A stretch of 64,000 nucleotides of DNA from Sphingopyxis sp. H073 (GCF_001468395.1 NZ_LNSG01000002.1:186001-250000); one strand, 5' to 3'. Positions 23,957 to 34,107 are shown, counted from the stretch's first letter. A program made the numbers and translations. The notes: generated by a model from the sequence alone, not told the origin.

Positions 23957-23992
23957 CAAAAGGAAGGGCGGACGGCATCGCGCCGCCCGCCC
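23957..23992 (-). terminator. intrinsic terminator of the TonB-like gene
   Basis: On the minus strand an 11-bp stem with one mismatch (23966-23976 with 23982-23992) and a 5-base loop is followed by TTCCTTTTG. It begins about 20 bases after the stop of the TonB-like gene. Confidence 0.6.
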
Positions 23993-24013
23993 AGAAGGGG
24001 TTCGGCCGCGCCC

Positions 24014-24745
24014 TCAGGCGCCCTTGATCTCGAAGCGGACGGTCATCACCTGCCAGCTTTCTTCGGGCACGCCGCCACGCGTCGCCGGCTTGAAACGCCA
24101 TTTGGCGAGCGCGCGCCGCTTCGTCTCCTCGAAGAAGCCGGGGCTGTCGGTGCTGACCAGCTCGACCGCCTTCACGCGCCCGTCGGTGCCGATCAGCACG
24201 CGGACGCGAACCGCGCCCTCGACCTCGCGGCGCTGCTCGCTCGCCGGATAGTCGGGCTGGAACCCCGCCGCATAGCGCGGATCGAGCTTTGCAAGCACCA
24301 GCGGCGGCGGAGCCGGTGGATCGGCGGGACGCGCGGGCGGACCCGGATCATAGGGCAGCGGGTCGGGGACGAAGGGCTTTACCTCCGCGCCGAGATCGGT
24401 CCGGGGACCAAGGTCGACGAGCGGCTTCACCGCCTCGCGCACCGAATGGCTCTTCGGCGTCGGCGAGGTTTCGGGCCGCTTGTCCGGAGGCGGATCGACC
24501 GGCTTCTCGATCTTGATCAGCGTGCCGGTCAGCGGCGAAAGCACGGGCTTGGGCTTGACGATCATCGGCGACAGCGCAACCGCGACGACGAGCACGACAG
24601 GCAAGCCCACCGCCAGCGCGGCCGCAAGCGGACGATGCGCCGCGCCGGGGTCGTAACTGTCGCGCCGCAGCGACGAACCGCCCTCCGGCGCGGTGATCGC
24701 CTCGGGGGCCGCGACGATTGCGGATATCAGGGGAATCAGGGTCAT
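24014..24745 (-). CDS. TonB-like energy transducer
   Basis: A 243-residue protein with the TonB layout: one membrane helix at residues about 40-60 (LAAALAVGLPVVLVVAVALS), a Pro-rich periplasmic linker (about 63-150) and a C-terminal TonB domain with YPASEQRREVEGAVRVRVLI, GTDGRVKAVELV and KRRALAKWRFKPATRGG. TonB passes proton-motive force from ExbBD to outer-membrane receptors. The first 38 residues are unusual for TonB and carry charge before the helix. The ATG has an AAGGAGAGG ribosome-binding site. No exbBD or receptor is adjacent. A Zur-like palindrome lies in its promoter. Confidence 0.88.
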   Translation of the reverse strand: MTLIPLISAIVAAPEAITAPEGGSSLRRDSYDPGAAHRPLAAALAVGLPVVLVVAVALSPMIVKPKPVLSPLTGTLIKIEKPVDPPPDKRPETSPTPKSHSVREAVKPLVDLGPRTDLGAEVKPFVPDPLPYDPGPPARPADPPAPPPLVLAKLDPRYAAGFQPDYPASEQRREVEGAVRVRVLIGTDGRVKAVELVSTDSPGFFEETKRRALAKWRFKPATRGGVPEESWQVMTVRFEIKGA

Positions 24746-24817
24746 GGCACCTCTCCTTGCCTCAAGGAGACCCGGCCCCGCCCGCGTCGACCGCTGCTGT
24801 CGGCCAAGTCCGATTGT

Positions 24818-24847
24818 GTGATATTATAACATCACTATATTTGTCAA
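24818..24847 (-). promoter_or_regulatory. promoter with Zur-box-like palindrome upstream of the TonB-like gene
   Basis: An AT-rich island in a GC-rich region. On the minus strand a consensus -35 TTGACA (24847-24842) is followed by the near-perfect 18-bp palindrome GTGATGTTATAATATCAC (24835-24818), which differs from its reverse complement at one symmetric pair. The core ATGTTATAATATCACA resembles the enterobacterial Zur core ATGTTATAATATAACA. The palindrome covers the expected -10 region, as a repressor site would. Zur assignment is inference. Confidence 0.5.
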
Positions 24848-24890
24848 TCGGAATGATCGGCAAGGCGTACCGCTGTCTCGTGGAGGACGA

Positions 24891-26201
24891 TCAGGCGGCC
24901 GCGAGGCGTGCCGCCGCCTGATCCTTGGCGATCAGCGGCAACAGTTCGGCCATGTCGGGACCATGGTCGCGGCCGGTCAGCGCGCGGCGGAGCGGCAGGA
25001 AAAGCGCGCGGCCCTTGGCGCCCGTCGCCTCTTTAACCGCCGCGGTGAGCGCGTGCCAGGGGTCGGCCGTCCAGTCGATGCCCGGCGCGGCGGCGGCGGC
25101 GGCGGCGAGCACCGGCCGGTCGGCATCCTCGGGCGCGGGCGGCGCGAACGGCCCGTCGAACACCGCCACCCAGTCGGCCGCCTCGGCGACGGTCATCAGG
25201 TTCGGGCGAATCGCGTGCCAGCGTGCCTCGGTGATCGCGGCGGGGAGGCGCGACGCGACCGCGGCATGGTCGGTGTGGTGCAGTATCTTCTGGTTGAGCA
25301 ATGCCAACTCGCCCTCGTCGAAACGCGCCGGCGCGCGGCCGAAGCGCGCAAAGTCGATGCTTTCGATCAGCGGCGCGGGCGACGTCACCGGCTCGATCGG
25401 ATCGCTGGTACCCAGCCGGGCGAGCAGCGCGACGAGCGCGATCGGCTCGATCCCATCCTTACGCAGGCTTGCCATCCCGAGCGAGCCCAGCCGCTTCGAC
25501 AATTTGCCCTCGGTCCCGACGAGCAGCGCCTCGTGCGCAAATTGCGGCGGCGTCGCGCCCAGAGCCTCGAACATCTGGATCTGCGCCGCGGTGTTCGACA
25601 CATGGTCCTCGCCGCGCACGACATGGGTGATCCCCATCGCGATATCGTCGATCACGCTCGGGAGCAGGTAAAGCCAGCTGCCGTCGGCGCGGCGCACGAC
25701 GGGGTCGGACATATTCGCCGGTTCAAAATGCTGAGGACCGCGAACCATATCGGTCCACTCGATCGACGCATCATGATCGAGCCTGAAACGCCAGTGCGGG
25801 GCGACACCCTCGGGCACCGGCGCATCGGCGGGCTTGCGCTCATAGACCGGCGGCAGCCCGCGCGAGAGCAGTATCTTGCGGCGAATATCGAGTTCCTCGG
25901 GCGTCTCGTAACAGGCATAGACGCGCCCCGCAGCCTTCAGTTTCCCGAACTCGGCCTCGTACAACGCAAAGCGCGCCGACTGCCGCTCCTCGCCATCGAT
26001 ATCGAGCCCCAGCCACGCAAGATCGGCGCGGATGGCGCCCACATATTCCTCTTTCGACCGCTCGAGATCGGTGTCGTCGATGCGCAGCAGAAATCGCCCG
26101 CCATGCTTGCGCGCCCACAGCCAGTTGTGGATCGCGGTGCGGACATTGCCGACATGCAGGCTGCCGGTCGGCGAAGGGGCGAAACGGGTCGTGACGGTCA
26201 T
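24891..26201 (-). CDS. gltX: glutamate--tRNA ligase
   Basis: A 436-residue class I aminoacyl-tRNA synthetase that charges tRNA-Glu. The HIGH-type motif is FAPSPTGSLHVGNVRTA and the KMSKS-type loop is GKLSKRLGSLG. RIDDTDLERS and VRGEDHVSNTAAQIQM are further family blocks, and the C-terminal anticodon-binding helical domain is shorter than in E. coli. Alphaproteobacteria often carry two gltX copies, so a paralogue elsewhere is possible and the specificity of this one (Glu only, or also Gln) is not decided here. It is preceded by nadE on the same strand with a short gap. Confidence 0.96.
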   Translation of the reverse strand: MTVTTRFAPSPTGSLHVGNVRTAIHNWLWARKHGGRFLLRIDDTDLERSKEEYVGAIRADLAWLGLDIDGEERQSARFALYEAEFGKLKAAGRVYACYETPEELDIRRKILLSRGLPPVYERKPADAPVPEGVAPHWRFRLDHDASIEWTDMVRGPQHFEPANMSDPVVRRADGSWLYLLPSVIDDIAMGITHVVRGEDHVSNTAAQIQMFEALGATPPQFAHEALLVGTEGKLSKRLGSLGMASLRKDGIEPIALVALLARLGTSDPIEPVTSPAPLIESIDFARFGRAPARFDEGELALLNQKILHHTDHAAVASRLPAAITEARWHAIRPNLMTVAEAADWVAVFDGPFAPPAPEDADRPVLAAAAAAAPGIDWTADPWHALTAAVKEATGAKGRALFLPLRRALTGRDHGPDMAELLPLIAKDQAAARLAAA

Positions 26202-26237
26202 GGGCGCGCCTATAACCCCTTTTGCGCGTGAAGCGAG

Positions 26238-27899
26238 TCAGGCCGTCCGGAACCCGTGCGTGATCGGATAGCGGCGGTCGCGCCCGAAGTTGCGCGTCGA
26301 CAGCTTCACCCCCGGCGGCGCCTGGCGGCGCTTGTACTCGGCGATCGAGAGCAGGCGCTCGATTCGCGCCACCGCGTCGCGATCGAAACCATAGCGCGCC
26401 ACGACATCGTCGACGCTCGCCTCCTCCTCGACGAGCATGTGGAGCATCCGGTCGAGGTCCACGTAGGGCGGCAGGCTGTCCTCGTCCTTCTGGTCGGGAC
26501 GCAGCTCCGCGCTCGGCGGCTTGGTGATGATACGCGCGGGCATCACCGGGAACACCGGGTTGCGCGAAAGGCGCGGGACATGCGCGTTGCGCCACCTGGC
26601 CACCGCGAACACCGTCGTCTTGTACGCGTCCTTCAGCGGATTATAGCCGCCCGCCATGTCGCCATAGATCGTCGCATAACCAACGCTCATCTCGCTCTTG
26701 TTGCCCGTCGTCATCAGCATCGGGCCGAACTTGTTGCTGAGCGCCATCAAGGTGACGCCGCGGATGCGCGACTGGACATTTTCCTCGGTCGTATCGACAT
26801 TTTCATCGGCGAAACTGTCGGCGAGCATGACGTCGAACGCCTCGACCGCGGGGACGATCGGGATGGTGTCGAGCCGGCAACCGATCATCTCCGCGCAGCC
26901 GCGCGCATCGTCGAGGCTTTCCTGGCTGGTGAAGCGGCTCGGCAACATCACGCACCAGACCTTGTCGGGGCCCAGCGCATCGGCGGCGATCGCGGCGCAG
27001 ATCGCCGAATCGATCCCGCCCGACAGGCCGAGCACGACGCCGGGGAAGCGGTTGCGCGTCACATAGTCACGCAAGGACAGCACCATCGCATTGTAGATAT
27101 CGGCCGGATGCGCGTCCCACTCGGCGATCGCGCCGGGCTCGCAGCGCCACCCGTCCGCACTCCTGGTCCATTGCGTGACGCGCTCCTCGGCCTCCCAATC
27201 GGTCAGGCGGTGCGCGGTGCCGCCATCGCCATCGAGGACGAAGGAGCAACCGTCGAACACCAGCTCGTCCTGCCCGCCGATGCGGTTGAGGAAGATCAGC
27301 GGCAGGTTCGTCTCGGCCACGCGCGTGCCGAACACCTGGGTCAGGCGGCGGTCGTCCTTGTCGATCTCATATGGGCTGCCGTTCACCGAGATCAGGATTT
27401 CGGCCCCCTGCGCCGCGAGATGCCCGCAAACGGTTGGAAACCACCCATCCTCGCAGATCGGCAGACCCAGCTTGACGCCGCGCCATTCGACGACGTCGGG
27501 AAGCGGACCGGGCGCGAAGACGCGCTTTTCGTCGAAGGTGCCGTAATTCGGCAGCTCATACTTGCGCCGCGTCGCGACGATCCGCCCTTCGTCGAGCAGG
27601 GCGACCATATTGTAGAGCTGGCCCTCTTCATCGCGCTCGACCGAACCGACGAGCATCGCCGGCCCGCCGTCGGCGGTCTCCGCCGCGAGTTCGGCCAGCA
27701 ACACCGCGGCGCGCTCGGCGAGCGCGGGCTTGAGCACCAGATCCTCCGGCGGATAGCCGATCAGTTGCAGCTCGGGGTAGAGGATCAGGTCGGCCCCACC
27801 GTGCCGCGCGCGCACCTCGCGCATCGCGGCGGCGTTGGCGGCGAGATCGCCGACCGACTGGGTCATCTGCGACAGGACGATAGAGAGATGCTCGGTCAT
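26238..27899 (-). CDS. nadE: glutamine-dependent NAD+ synthase
   Basis: A 553-residue two-domain enzyme for the last step of NAD synthesis. The N-terminal nitrilase-type glutaminase domain has the Glu-Lys-Cys triad in LYPELQLIGYPPEDL, RRKYELPNYGTFDEKRVF and LPICEDGWFP. The C-terminal synthetase domain has the ATP-pyrophosphatase loop VLGLSGGIDSA and TTGNKSEMSVGYATIYGDMA. The ATG at 27899 gives MTEHLSIVLSQM; 32 upstream in-frame codons run through a repeat and are rejected. The ribosome-binding site is weak. Confidence 0.96.
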   Translation of the reverse strand: MTEHLSIVLSQMTQSVGDLAANAAAMREVRARHGGADLILYPELQLIGYPPEDLVLKPALAERAAVLLAELAAETADGGPAMLVGSVERDEEGQLYNMVALLDEGRIVATRRKYELPNYGTFDEKRVFAPGPLPDVVEWRGVKLGLPICEDGWFPTVCGHLAAQGAEILISVNGSPYEIDKDDRRLTQVFGTRVAETNLPLIFLNRIGGQDELVFDGCSFVLDGDGGTAHRLTDWEAEERVTQWTRSADGWRCEPGAIAEWDAHPADIYNAMVLSLRDYVTRNRFPGVVLGLSGGIDSAICAAIAADALGPDKVWCVMLPSRFTSQESLDDARGCAEMIGCRLDTIPIVPAVEAFDVMLADSFADENVDTTEENVQSRIRGVTLMALSNKFGPMLMTTGNKSEMSVGYATIYGDMAGGYNPLKDAYKTTVFAVARWRNAHVPRLSRNPVFPVMPARIITKPPSAELRPDQKDEDSLPPYVDLDRMLHMLVEEEASVDDVVARYGFDRDAVARIERLLSIAEYKRRQAPPGVKLSTRNFGRDRRYPITHGFRTA

Positions 27900-27979
27900 G
27901 CCCAGCGGTTTAGGCGCTGCCGCCCCGAATTCAACACCGGACCGCGTGGTGACGGTCTCGGGGTCAGGCTCCAGCCCCT

Positions 27980-28008
27980 CGTCACCCCGGATCAAGTCGG
28001 GGGTGACG
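27980..28008. repeat. short palindromic repeat, family B reduced copy
   Basis: CGTCACCCCGGATCAAGTCG running into GGGGTGACG is a half-length form of the family B palindrome at 15469 and 42978. The rest of the 250-base nadE-prs gap contains only GC-rich sequence with no gene that I can support. Confidence 0.65.
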
Positions 28009-28149
28009 ACGAAAGATCTGCCTGCTGTCCGCCCAAGGCTGCGGCCTCGCGAGCGCCCGGCACGCCGATGGCTTTAACCCCTTCCCCTATCGGCCTCCGC
28101 TGGCTAAGGGGCGCGCATTCCCCATCGCGAAAAAGGGCCACCACACCCC

Positions 28150-29085
<936 letters not shown>

Positions 29086-29092
29086 CCCGCGA

Positions 29093-29758
29093 ATGACGAC
29101 GGGCCGTCTCGTCGATCTGAGCCACGTCGTCGAACATGGCACCATCACTTACAAGGGTCTGCCCGCGCCCGTCATCTGCGACTATCTGTCGCGCGAAGAA
29201 TCGCGGGCGCTCTATGCCGAGGGGACCGAATTCCATATCGGCCGCATCGATATGGTCGCGAACACCGGCACCTATATCGACACGCCCTTCCATCGATATG
29301 CCGACGGGACCGACCTGTCGGGCCTCGCGCTCGAGGCGCTTGCGGGCGTACCGGGAACGCTGGTCGATGCCACCGGCGTGACCGGACGCGCCATCGGCCC
29401 ATCGCTGTTCGGCCGCCACGAAATTCGCGGCCGCGCCGTCCTTGTCCGCACCGGCTGGGACCGCCATTGGGGCAGCGATTCCTATTTCGAAGGCCATCCC
29501 TTTCTCACGCGTGACGCTGCGGAATATCTGCGCGACCAGGGCGCCACGCTCGTCGGCATCGATTCGCACAATATCGACGACAACAGCGGCGGCGAGCGTC
29601 CGGTCCACACGGTGTTGCTCGGCGCCGGCATCCAGATCGTCGAGCATATGACGGGGCTCGAACAGCTACCGCCGACGGGGTTCCGCTTCTATGCCGTGCC
29701 CCCCAAGATTCGCGGGATGGGCACCTTTCCCGTGCGTGCGCACGCCGCGATCGACTGA
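29093..29758 (+). CDS. cyclase / kynurenine formamidase-like metal-dependent hydrolase
   Basis: A 221-residue protein of the putative cyclase family (KynB and isatin hydrolase fold). VDLSHVVEHGTITYKGLPAP and the signature region ANTGTYIDTPFHRYADG are visible, as are GIDSHNIDDNSGGERPVHTV and GAGIQIVEHMTGLEQLP. In canonical members the signature reads HxGTHxDxPxH, with two His as metal ligands; here those positions are Asn and Tyr, while the Asp and last His remain. It may use metal differently or act on an unusual substrate. It is part of a probable operon with prs, a VOC protein and hisN. Confidence 0.85.
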   Translation: MTTGRLVDLSHVVEHGTITYKGLPAPVICDYLSREESRALYAEGTEFHIGRIDMVANTGTYIDTPFHRYADGTDLSGLALEALAGVPGTLVDATGVTGRAIGPSLFGRHEIRGRAVLVRTGWDRHWGSDSYFEGHPFLTRDAAEYLRDQGATLVGIDSHNIDDNSGGERPVHTVLLGAGIQIVEHMTGLEQLPPTGFRFYAVPPKIRGMGTFPVRAHAAID

Positions 29759-29759
29759 T

Positions 29760-30167
29760 ATGGCGGAGCGGTCATCCTTTGTGCAGGTGACACCCTTTCT
29801 CGGCGTCGCCGCGATCGAACCCGCGCTCGCCTTCTATCGCGACCTGCTCGGCTTCACCGTCCATGTCGATGATGGCGGCTATGCCTATGTCGAGCGCGAG
29901 CGCATCGGCCTTCGCCTCCTTGCGCTCGACGCGGGCGCGCTCAACCCGCCCGGCTGTTCGCACATCTATATCGACGTCCGCGACGTCGAAGCGTTGTTCG
30001 CAGACTATGAGCCACAGCTCGCCGCACTGCCGGTGGAGCGCTGGGGCGCTCCCAAAACGCACCCCTATGGCCAGCGCGAGTTCTGGGTGCGCGACCCCGA
30101 CGGCAATCTGATCACGTTCGGCGAAGGTGTTGGCGACAACGCCGCGCAATGGGATTATCGCGGCTGA
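29760..30167 (+). CDS. VOC family protein (glyoxalase/bleomycin-resistance fold)
   Basis: A 135-residue single VOC domain: VTPFLGVAAIEPALAFYRDL, GFTVHVDDGGYAYVERERIG and REFWVRDPDGNLITFGEG. The fold covers glyoxalases, dioxygenases and antibiotic-binding proteins; the bleomycin-resistance-like pattern (DPDGNLITF) is most similar, but resistance is not implied. The ATG at 29760 starts one base after the stop of the previous gene. hisN follows with a one-base gap. Confidence 0.88.
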   Translation: MAERSSFVQVTPFLGVAAIEPALAFYRDLLGFTVHVDDGGYAYVERERIGLRLLALDAGALNPPGCSHIYIDVRDVEALFADYEPQLAALPVERWGAPKTHPYGQREFWVRDPDGNLITFGEGVGDNAAQWDYRG

Positions 30168-30168
30168 C

Positions 30169-30951
30169 ATGAGCCTCGAATCCGACATCGCCCTCGCGCA
30201 TCGCCTCGCCGATGCTGCCGGCGCCGCCATCCGTCCCCTTTTCCGCGCGGCATTCACGCACGAAGCGAAGGCCGATGCCTCTCCCGTCACCGAGGCCGAC
30301 CGCGCCGCCGAGGCCGCGATGCGCCGGCTGCTCGATGCCGAGGCGCCGCGCGATGGCATCATCGGCGAGGAATATGGCGCCGAACGCGCCGAAGCCGCGC
30401 GCCAATGGGTGCTCGACCCGATCGACGGCACGGTCAGCTTCATGGCCGGGCGGCCGATCTTTGGCACGCTGATCGCGCTGTTGCAGGACGGCTGGCCCAT
30501 CCTCGGCATAATCGACCAGCCAATTTCCGGCGAACGCTGGGTCGGCGCGATGGGGCAGCCGACCTTGTTCAACGGAAAGCCGGCGGCGACGCGCACCTGC
30601 CGCAACCTCGCCGACGCGGTGCTGGCGACGACCGGCCCGCAATATTTTACCGACCATGATGGCGAGCATTTCATGGCGCTCGCCGCGAAGACCTCGCACA
30701 AGCGCATGGTCTTCGGCGGCGACTGTTATAATTACGGCCTGCTCGCGAGTGGTCATATCGACATTGTCGCCGAGGCGGGGCTGAAGCTCCACGACTATGC
30801 CGCGCTCGTCCCCGTCGTCGAGGGCGCGGGCGGGACGATGTGCGACTGGAATGGCGAACCGCTCAACGCCGACAGCCCGGGCCATGTCATCGCGCTCGGC
30901 GATCCGGCGCGGCTCGAGGATGTGATCGAGGGCCTCGCCTGCCGTCATTGA
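30169..30951 (+). CDS. hisN: histidinol-phosphatase, inositol monophosphatase family
   Basis: A 260-residue Mg-dependent phosphatase. Metal-binding motifs are GIIGEEYG and LDPIDGTVSFMAGRPIFGTL. The C-terminal block KLHDYAALVPVVEGAGGTM is the HisN variant of the IMPase WDxxA region. Alphaproteobacteria use this enzyme for the eighth step of histidine synthesis, which starts from PRPP, so location in one run with prs is reasonable. A broader inositol-phosphatase role is possible. The ATG at 30169 lies just after the VOC gene stop. Confidence 0.9.
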   Translation: MSLESDIALAHRLADAAGAAIRPLFRAAFTHEAKADASPVTEADRAAEAAMRRLLDAEAPRDGIIGEEYGAERAEAARQWVLDPIDGTVSFMAGRPIFGTLIALLQDGWPILGIIDQPISGERWVGAMGQPTLFNGKPAATRTCRNLADAVLATTGPQYFTDHDGEHFMALAAKTSHKRMVFGGDCYNYGLLASGHIDIVAEAGLKLHDYAALVPVVEGAGGTMCDWNGEPLNADSPGHVIALGDPARLEDVIEGLACRH

Positions 30952-31080
30952 CCGCCTCGGCGCTTGCATTTCGGCGCGAATCCGTCTAGGCGCGCGCCTT
31001 CGCACGATAGACAAGCGGACCTGCCTGGCGACAAGGGCTGCCAGGGCCGGTCGATATCGTCGCTAACCAAGGAGACGAAA

Positions 31081-31284
31081 ATGCCCAAGCTGAAGACCAA
31101 GAGCGGTGTGAAGAAGCGCTTCAAATTCACCGCCTCGGGCAAGGTGAAGCACGGCGTTGCCGGCAAGCGCCACCGCCTGATTTCGCACAATAGCAAGTAT
31201 ATCCGTACCAACCGCGGCACCAGCGTGCTCAGCGATGCGGATACGGCCCACGTGCGCCTCTGGGCGCCCTACGGCCTGAAGTAA
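31081..31284 (+). CDS. rpmI: 50S ribosomal protein L35
   Basis: A 67-residue basic ribosomal protein starting [20 protein letters not shown], with the family core [19 protein letters not shown]. An AAGGAGACG ribosome-binding site precedes the ATG. It forms a two-gene unit with rplT, 13 bases downstream; infC, which often leads this operon, is absent. The 129 bases before it probably hold the promoter and any L20 control element, but I see no clear structure. Confidence 0.97.
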   Translation: MPKLKTKSGVKKRFKFTASGKVKHGVAGKRHRLISHNSKYIRTNRGTSVLSDADTAHVRLWAPYGLK

Positions 31285-31297
31285 GGAGCGCTAGACC

Positions 31298-31663
31298 ATG
31301 TCACGCATCAAACGCGGCACGACCACGCGCGCCAAGCACAACCGGATCCTGGAACAGGCGAAGGGCTATTATGGCCGGCGCAAGAACACGATCCGCGTCG
31401 CGCGCCAGGCCGTCGAAAAGGCCGGCCAATACGCCTATCGCGACCGCAAGGCGAAGAAGCGCAGCTTCCGCGGCCTGTGGATCCAGCGCATCAACGCCGC
31501 CGTTCGCGCCGAAGGCCTCACCTATTCGCAGTTCATGCACGGCGTGAAGCTCGCCGGGATCGAACTCGACCGGAAGGTCATGGCCGACCTTGCGATGAAC
31601 GAAGGCGGCGTGTTCGCCGCGATCATCGCTCAGGCGAAGGCGGCGCTGCCCAAGGCGGCTTAA
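31298..31663 (+). CDS. rplT: 50S ribosomal protein L20
   Basis: A 121-residue ribosomal protein, needed early in 50S assembly. [20 protein letters not shown] and [19 protein letters not shown] are the RNA-binding N-terminus, and [20 protein letters not shown] the globular part. L20 represses its own operon in some bacteria. An intrinsic terminator lies 27 bases after the stop. Confidence 0.98.
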   Translation: MSRIKRGTTTRAKHNRILEQAKGYYGRRKNTIRVARQAVEKAGQYAYRDRKAKKRSFRGLWIQRINAAVRAEGLTYSQFMHGVKLAGIELDRKVMADLAMNEGGVFAAIIAQAKAALPKAA

Positions 31664-31689
31664 GCCTCTGAGCTATTGCTAAAGCAAAA

Positions 31690-31717
31690 GGGCGGTCCCG
31701 ACGGGGCCGCCCTTTTT
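31690..31717 (+). terminator. intrinsic terminator of rpmI-rplT
   Basis: GGGCGGTCCC pairs with GGGGCCGCCC (10 bp with one G-U) around a GAC loop and is followed by five Ts. It separates rplT from the AraC gene, so pheST are not read from the rplT promoter without read-through. Confidence 0.88.
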
Positions 31718-31964
31718 CGTGATCGCAAAACAGGAACGGCGCGAAGGTTTCCCCTCACGCCGTTCCGACAATGGCTCCAGTGGAAAACCATCGCCCCCCT
31801 CCCTCCGTGCCGAATAGCCGTGGGTCGCAGAAAGCTGCCGGCCGGCGGAAGTGTCCCTATGGCGCGACATATGCCGTCGTGCAGGACACAAAAATTGTAA
31901 GAACACGACACGACCTGCGCCTAGGCTGTTGTTTTTTTTCGCACGCGTCCGCAAGGGTGACGTC
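31718..31964 (+). promoter_or_regulatory. non-coding region before the AraC-type regulator
   Basis: No gene is supported here. The stretch holds one perfect inverted repeat, GGAACGGCG (31733-31741) with CGCCGTTCC (31758-31766). A more AT-rich part at 31880-31940 contains an 8-T run and GTCGTG/CACGAC inverted pairs, which may be the promoter and operator of the regulator gene. Confidence 0.35.
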
Positions 31965-32867
31965 ATGACCGTGGGAAAATCCGCAAGCGGGCCCGACGCG
32001 GGCGTGCGCGTGCTGACGCGCTTCTTCCCTGTCTCCGAAGCGCTGCGCCCCTATTGCAGCATCATCTACCTGACCGAGGTCGAAGCGCCGCCAGGCGTGC
32101 GGGTCGAGGATTATCTCCATCCCGAATGGGCAAACCTGCGCTTCATCGAGGGCGAGCCCTCGCTCGCGGCGGTCGGCGACGCCGAACCGGTGCCCGCGCC
32201 GCGCTTCGTCGTCACCGGCCCGACCAGCAAGGCGACCTATTTCGCGGCCGGCACGATGCGTGTGTGGGGAATCGGCATCCTGCCCGCCGGCTGGGCCAAA
32301 TTATTCGCGCTTCCTGCCGCGGATTTCGCCGACCGGTTCGTCGACGGGGCGGTTCATCCGGCCTTCGCCGCCTGCGTACCCCTCGTCGCCAAATTGCGGC
32401 AGGCGAACGACGTCGAGGCGGCGGCGCGGATGATCGACGATCATGTCGCGGAATTGCTTGCCGGCGCCCCGCGCGACGACCCGGCGATCCTCGCTGCGCA
32501 TACCGCGCTGGTCCAGGACGAACTGACAAGCGTTGCCGAACTCGCCGAAAAGCTGGGCATGTCCGAACGCTCGGTCGAGCGACTCTCGCGCCGTGCCTTC
32601 GGCTTCCCGCCCAAGCTGCTGCTCCGTCGCCAGCGCTTTCTGCGCAGCCTCGCGCGTTTCATGCTCGACCCCTCGATGAGCTGGATCGCGACGCTCGACT
32701 ATCAATATTATGATCAGGCGCAATTCACCCGCGATTTCCGGCGCTTCATGGGAATGAGCCCGCGCGCCTATGCCGCGCGGCCAAAACCGATCCTGGGTGC
32801 GGCGGCGCTGGCCCGCGCCGCCGCGGCAGGCGAGGCGGTGCAGGGGCTCCACAAACCGGCCGGATAG
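31965..32867 (+). CDS. AraC family transcriptional regulator
   Basis: A 300-residue regulator. The N-terminal 180 residues form a ligand-sensing domain of the kind found in many sphingomonad AraC proteins ([40 protein letters not shown]). The C-terminal double HTH includes [20 protein letters not shown] and [20 protein letters not shown]. The ATG at 31965 has AAGGGTGA upstream. It sits between rplT and pheS, genes that are usually adjacent, and its target is unknown; it may be a recent insertion. Confidence 0.9.
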   Translation: MTVGKSASGPDAGVRVLTRFFPVSEALRPYCSIIYLTEVEAPPGVRVEDYLHPEWANLRFIEGEPSLAAVGDAEPVPAPRFVVTGPTSKATYFAAGTMRVWGIGILPAGWAKLFALPAADFADRFVDGAVHPAFAACVPLVAKLRQANDVEAAARMIDDHVAELLAGAPRDDPAILAAHTALVQDELTSVAELAEKLGMSERSVERLSRRAFGFPPKLLLRRQRFLRSLARFMLDPSMSWIATLDYQYYDQAQFTRDFRRFMGMSPRAYAARPKPILGAAALARAAAAGEAVQGLHKPAG

Positions 32868-33012
32868 CGCCGCTTTTCGGCCAACAGACTTGACCCGCGC
32901 CGCCCGTTCGGTGCAAGCGGCGGGCAACGGACGCGCGGGAAGCCGCCGGTTCCTCGACAAAGCAGAAACAACAGGCCGGCAGCGGCATCGCGCCGGAACA
33001 GGACGAACAACG

Positions 33013-34107
33013 ATGAGCGAGACACAGGCCCTGCAGGCGAAGCTGGTGGGCGATATCGAGGCTGCCGCCGATCTCGACGCGGTCGAGGCGCTGCGCGTCG
33101 CCGCGCTCGGCAAGGCAGGCAGCGTGACCGGCCTCTTGAAGACCCTCGGCGGGATGACCCCCGAGGAACGGCAGGTTGAGGGGCCGAAAATCCACGCCCT
33201 GCGCGAAGCCGTTGCCGAGGCGATCGCCACGCGCAGGGCGACGCTCGAAAGCGCGGCGCTCGAGGCGAAGCTTGCCGCCGAACGCCTCGACATGACGCTC
33301 CCTGCCGCCGACGCGCCGAAGGGCAGCGTCCACCCGGTGAGCCAGGTGATGGACGAACTCGCCGAGATCTTCGCCGACATGGGTTTTGCAGTCGCGACCG
33401 GACCCGAGATCGAGGACGACTGGCGCAATTTCACCGCGCTTAACATCCCCGAGACGCACCCCGCGCGCGCGATGCACGACACCTTCTATTTCCCCGACAA
33501 GGATGCCGAAGGCCGCGCGATGTTGCTGCGCACGCACACGTCGCCGGTTCAGATCCGTACGATGATGAGCGAGGAGCCGCCGATCCGCATCATCGCCCCG
33601 GGCCGCGTCTATCGCAGCGACAGCGACGCGACGCATACGCCGATGTTCCATCAGGTCGAGGGGCTCGTGATCGACCGCGGCATTCATATGGGGCACCTCA
33701 AATGGACGCTTGAAACCTTCCTCAAGGCCTTTTTCGAGCGCGACGACATCGTGCTGCGTCTGCGGCCCTCCTACTTCCCCTTCACCGAGCCCTCGGCCGA
33801 GGTCGACGTCGGCTACAGGCAGGAAAAGGGCCGCCGCATCGTCGGCGGCCATGGCGACGATGAGGGTCATGCGTGGATGGAGCTGCTGGGCAGCGGCATG
33901 GTCAACCGCCGCGTGATCGCCAATTGCGGGCTCGATCCCGATGTCTGGCAGGGCTTCGCCTTCGGGGTCGGCGTCGACCGGTTGGCGATGCTGAAATATG
34001 GCATGGATGACCTTCGCGCGTTCTTCGACGGCGACCTTCGCTGGCTGTCGCATTACGGGTTCGGCGCTCTGAGCGTGCCCACGCTGAGCGGAGGGATTTC
34101 GGCATGA
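33013..34107 (+). CDS. pheS: phenylalanine--tRNA ligase subunit alpha
   Basis: A 364-residue class II synthetase subunit that carries the aminoacylation site for tRNA-Phe. After an N-terminal coiled-coil it has [19 protein letters not shown], the motif 2 region [12 protein letters not shown] and [20 protein letters not shown]. Motif 3 [20 protein letters not shown] is near the end. The start at 33013 gives [11 protein letters not shown]. Its stop overlaps the pheT ATG (ATGA). It has its own 145-base leader after the AraC gene, in which I see no clear attenuator. Confidence 0.97.
   Translation: MSETQALQAKLVGDIEAAADLDAVEALRVAALGKAGSVTGLLKTLGGMTPEERQVEGPKIHALREAVAEAIATRRATLESAALEAKLAAERLDMTLPAADAPKGSVHPVSQVMDELAEIFADMGFAVATGPEIEDDWRNFTALNIPETHPARAMHDTFYFPDKDAEGRAMLLRTHTSPVQIRTMMSEEPPIRIIAPGRVYRSDSDATHTPMFHQVEGLVIDRGIHMGHLKWTLETFLKAFFERDDIVLRLRPSYFPFTEPSAEVDVGYRQEKGRRIVGGHGDDEGHAWMELLGSGMVNRRVIANCGLDPDVWQGFAFGVGVDRLAMLKYGMDDLRAFFDGDLRWLSHYGFGALSVPTLSGGISA

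Noticed and set aside
29760..30167. Antibiotic resistance determinant (bleomycin-resistance fold)
   Set aside because: The VOC fold is shared by many unrelated functions and the gene sits in a metabolic run; nothing supports resistance.
31965..32867. Recently acquired genomic island around the AraC gene
   Set aside because: Base composition looks like the neighbours, and there is no integrase, tRNA or direct repeat; a single gene insertion is enough.
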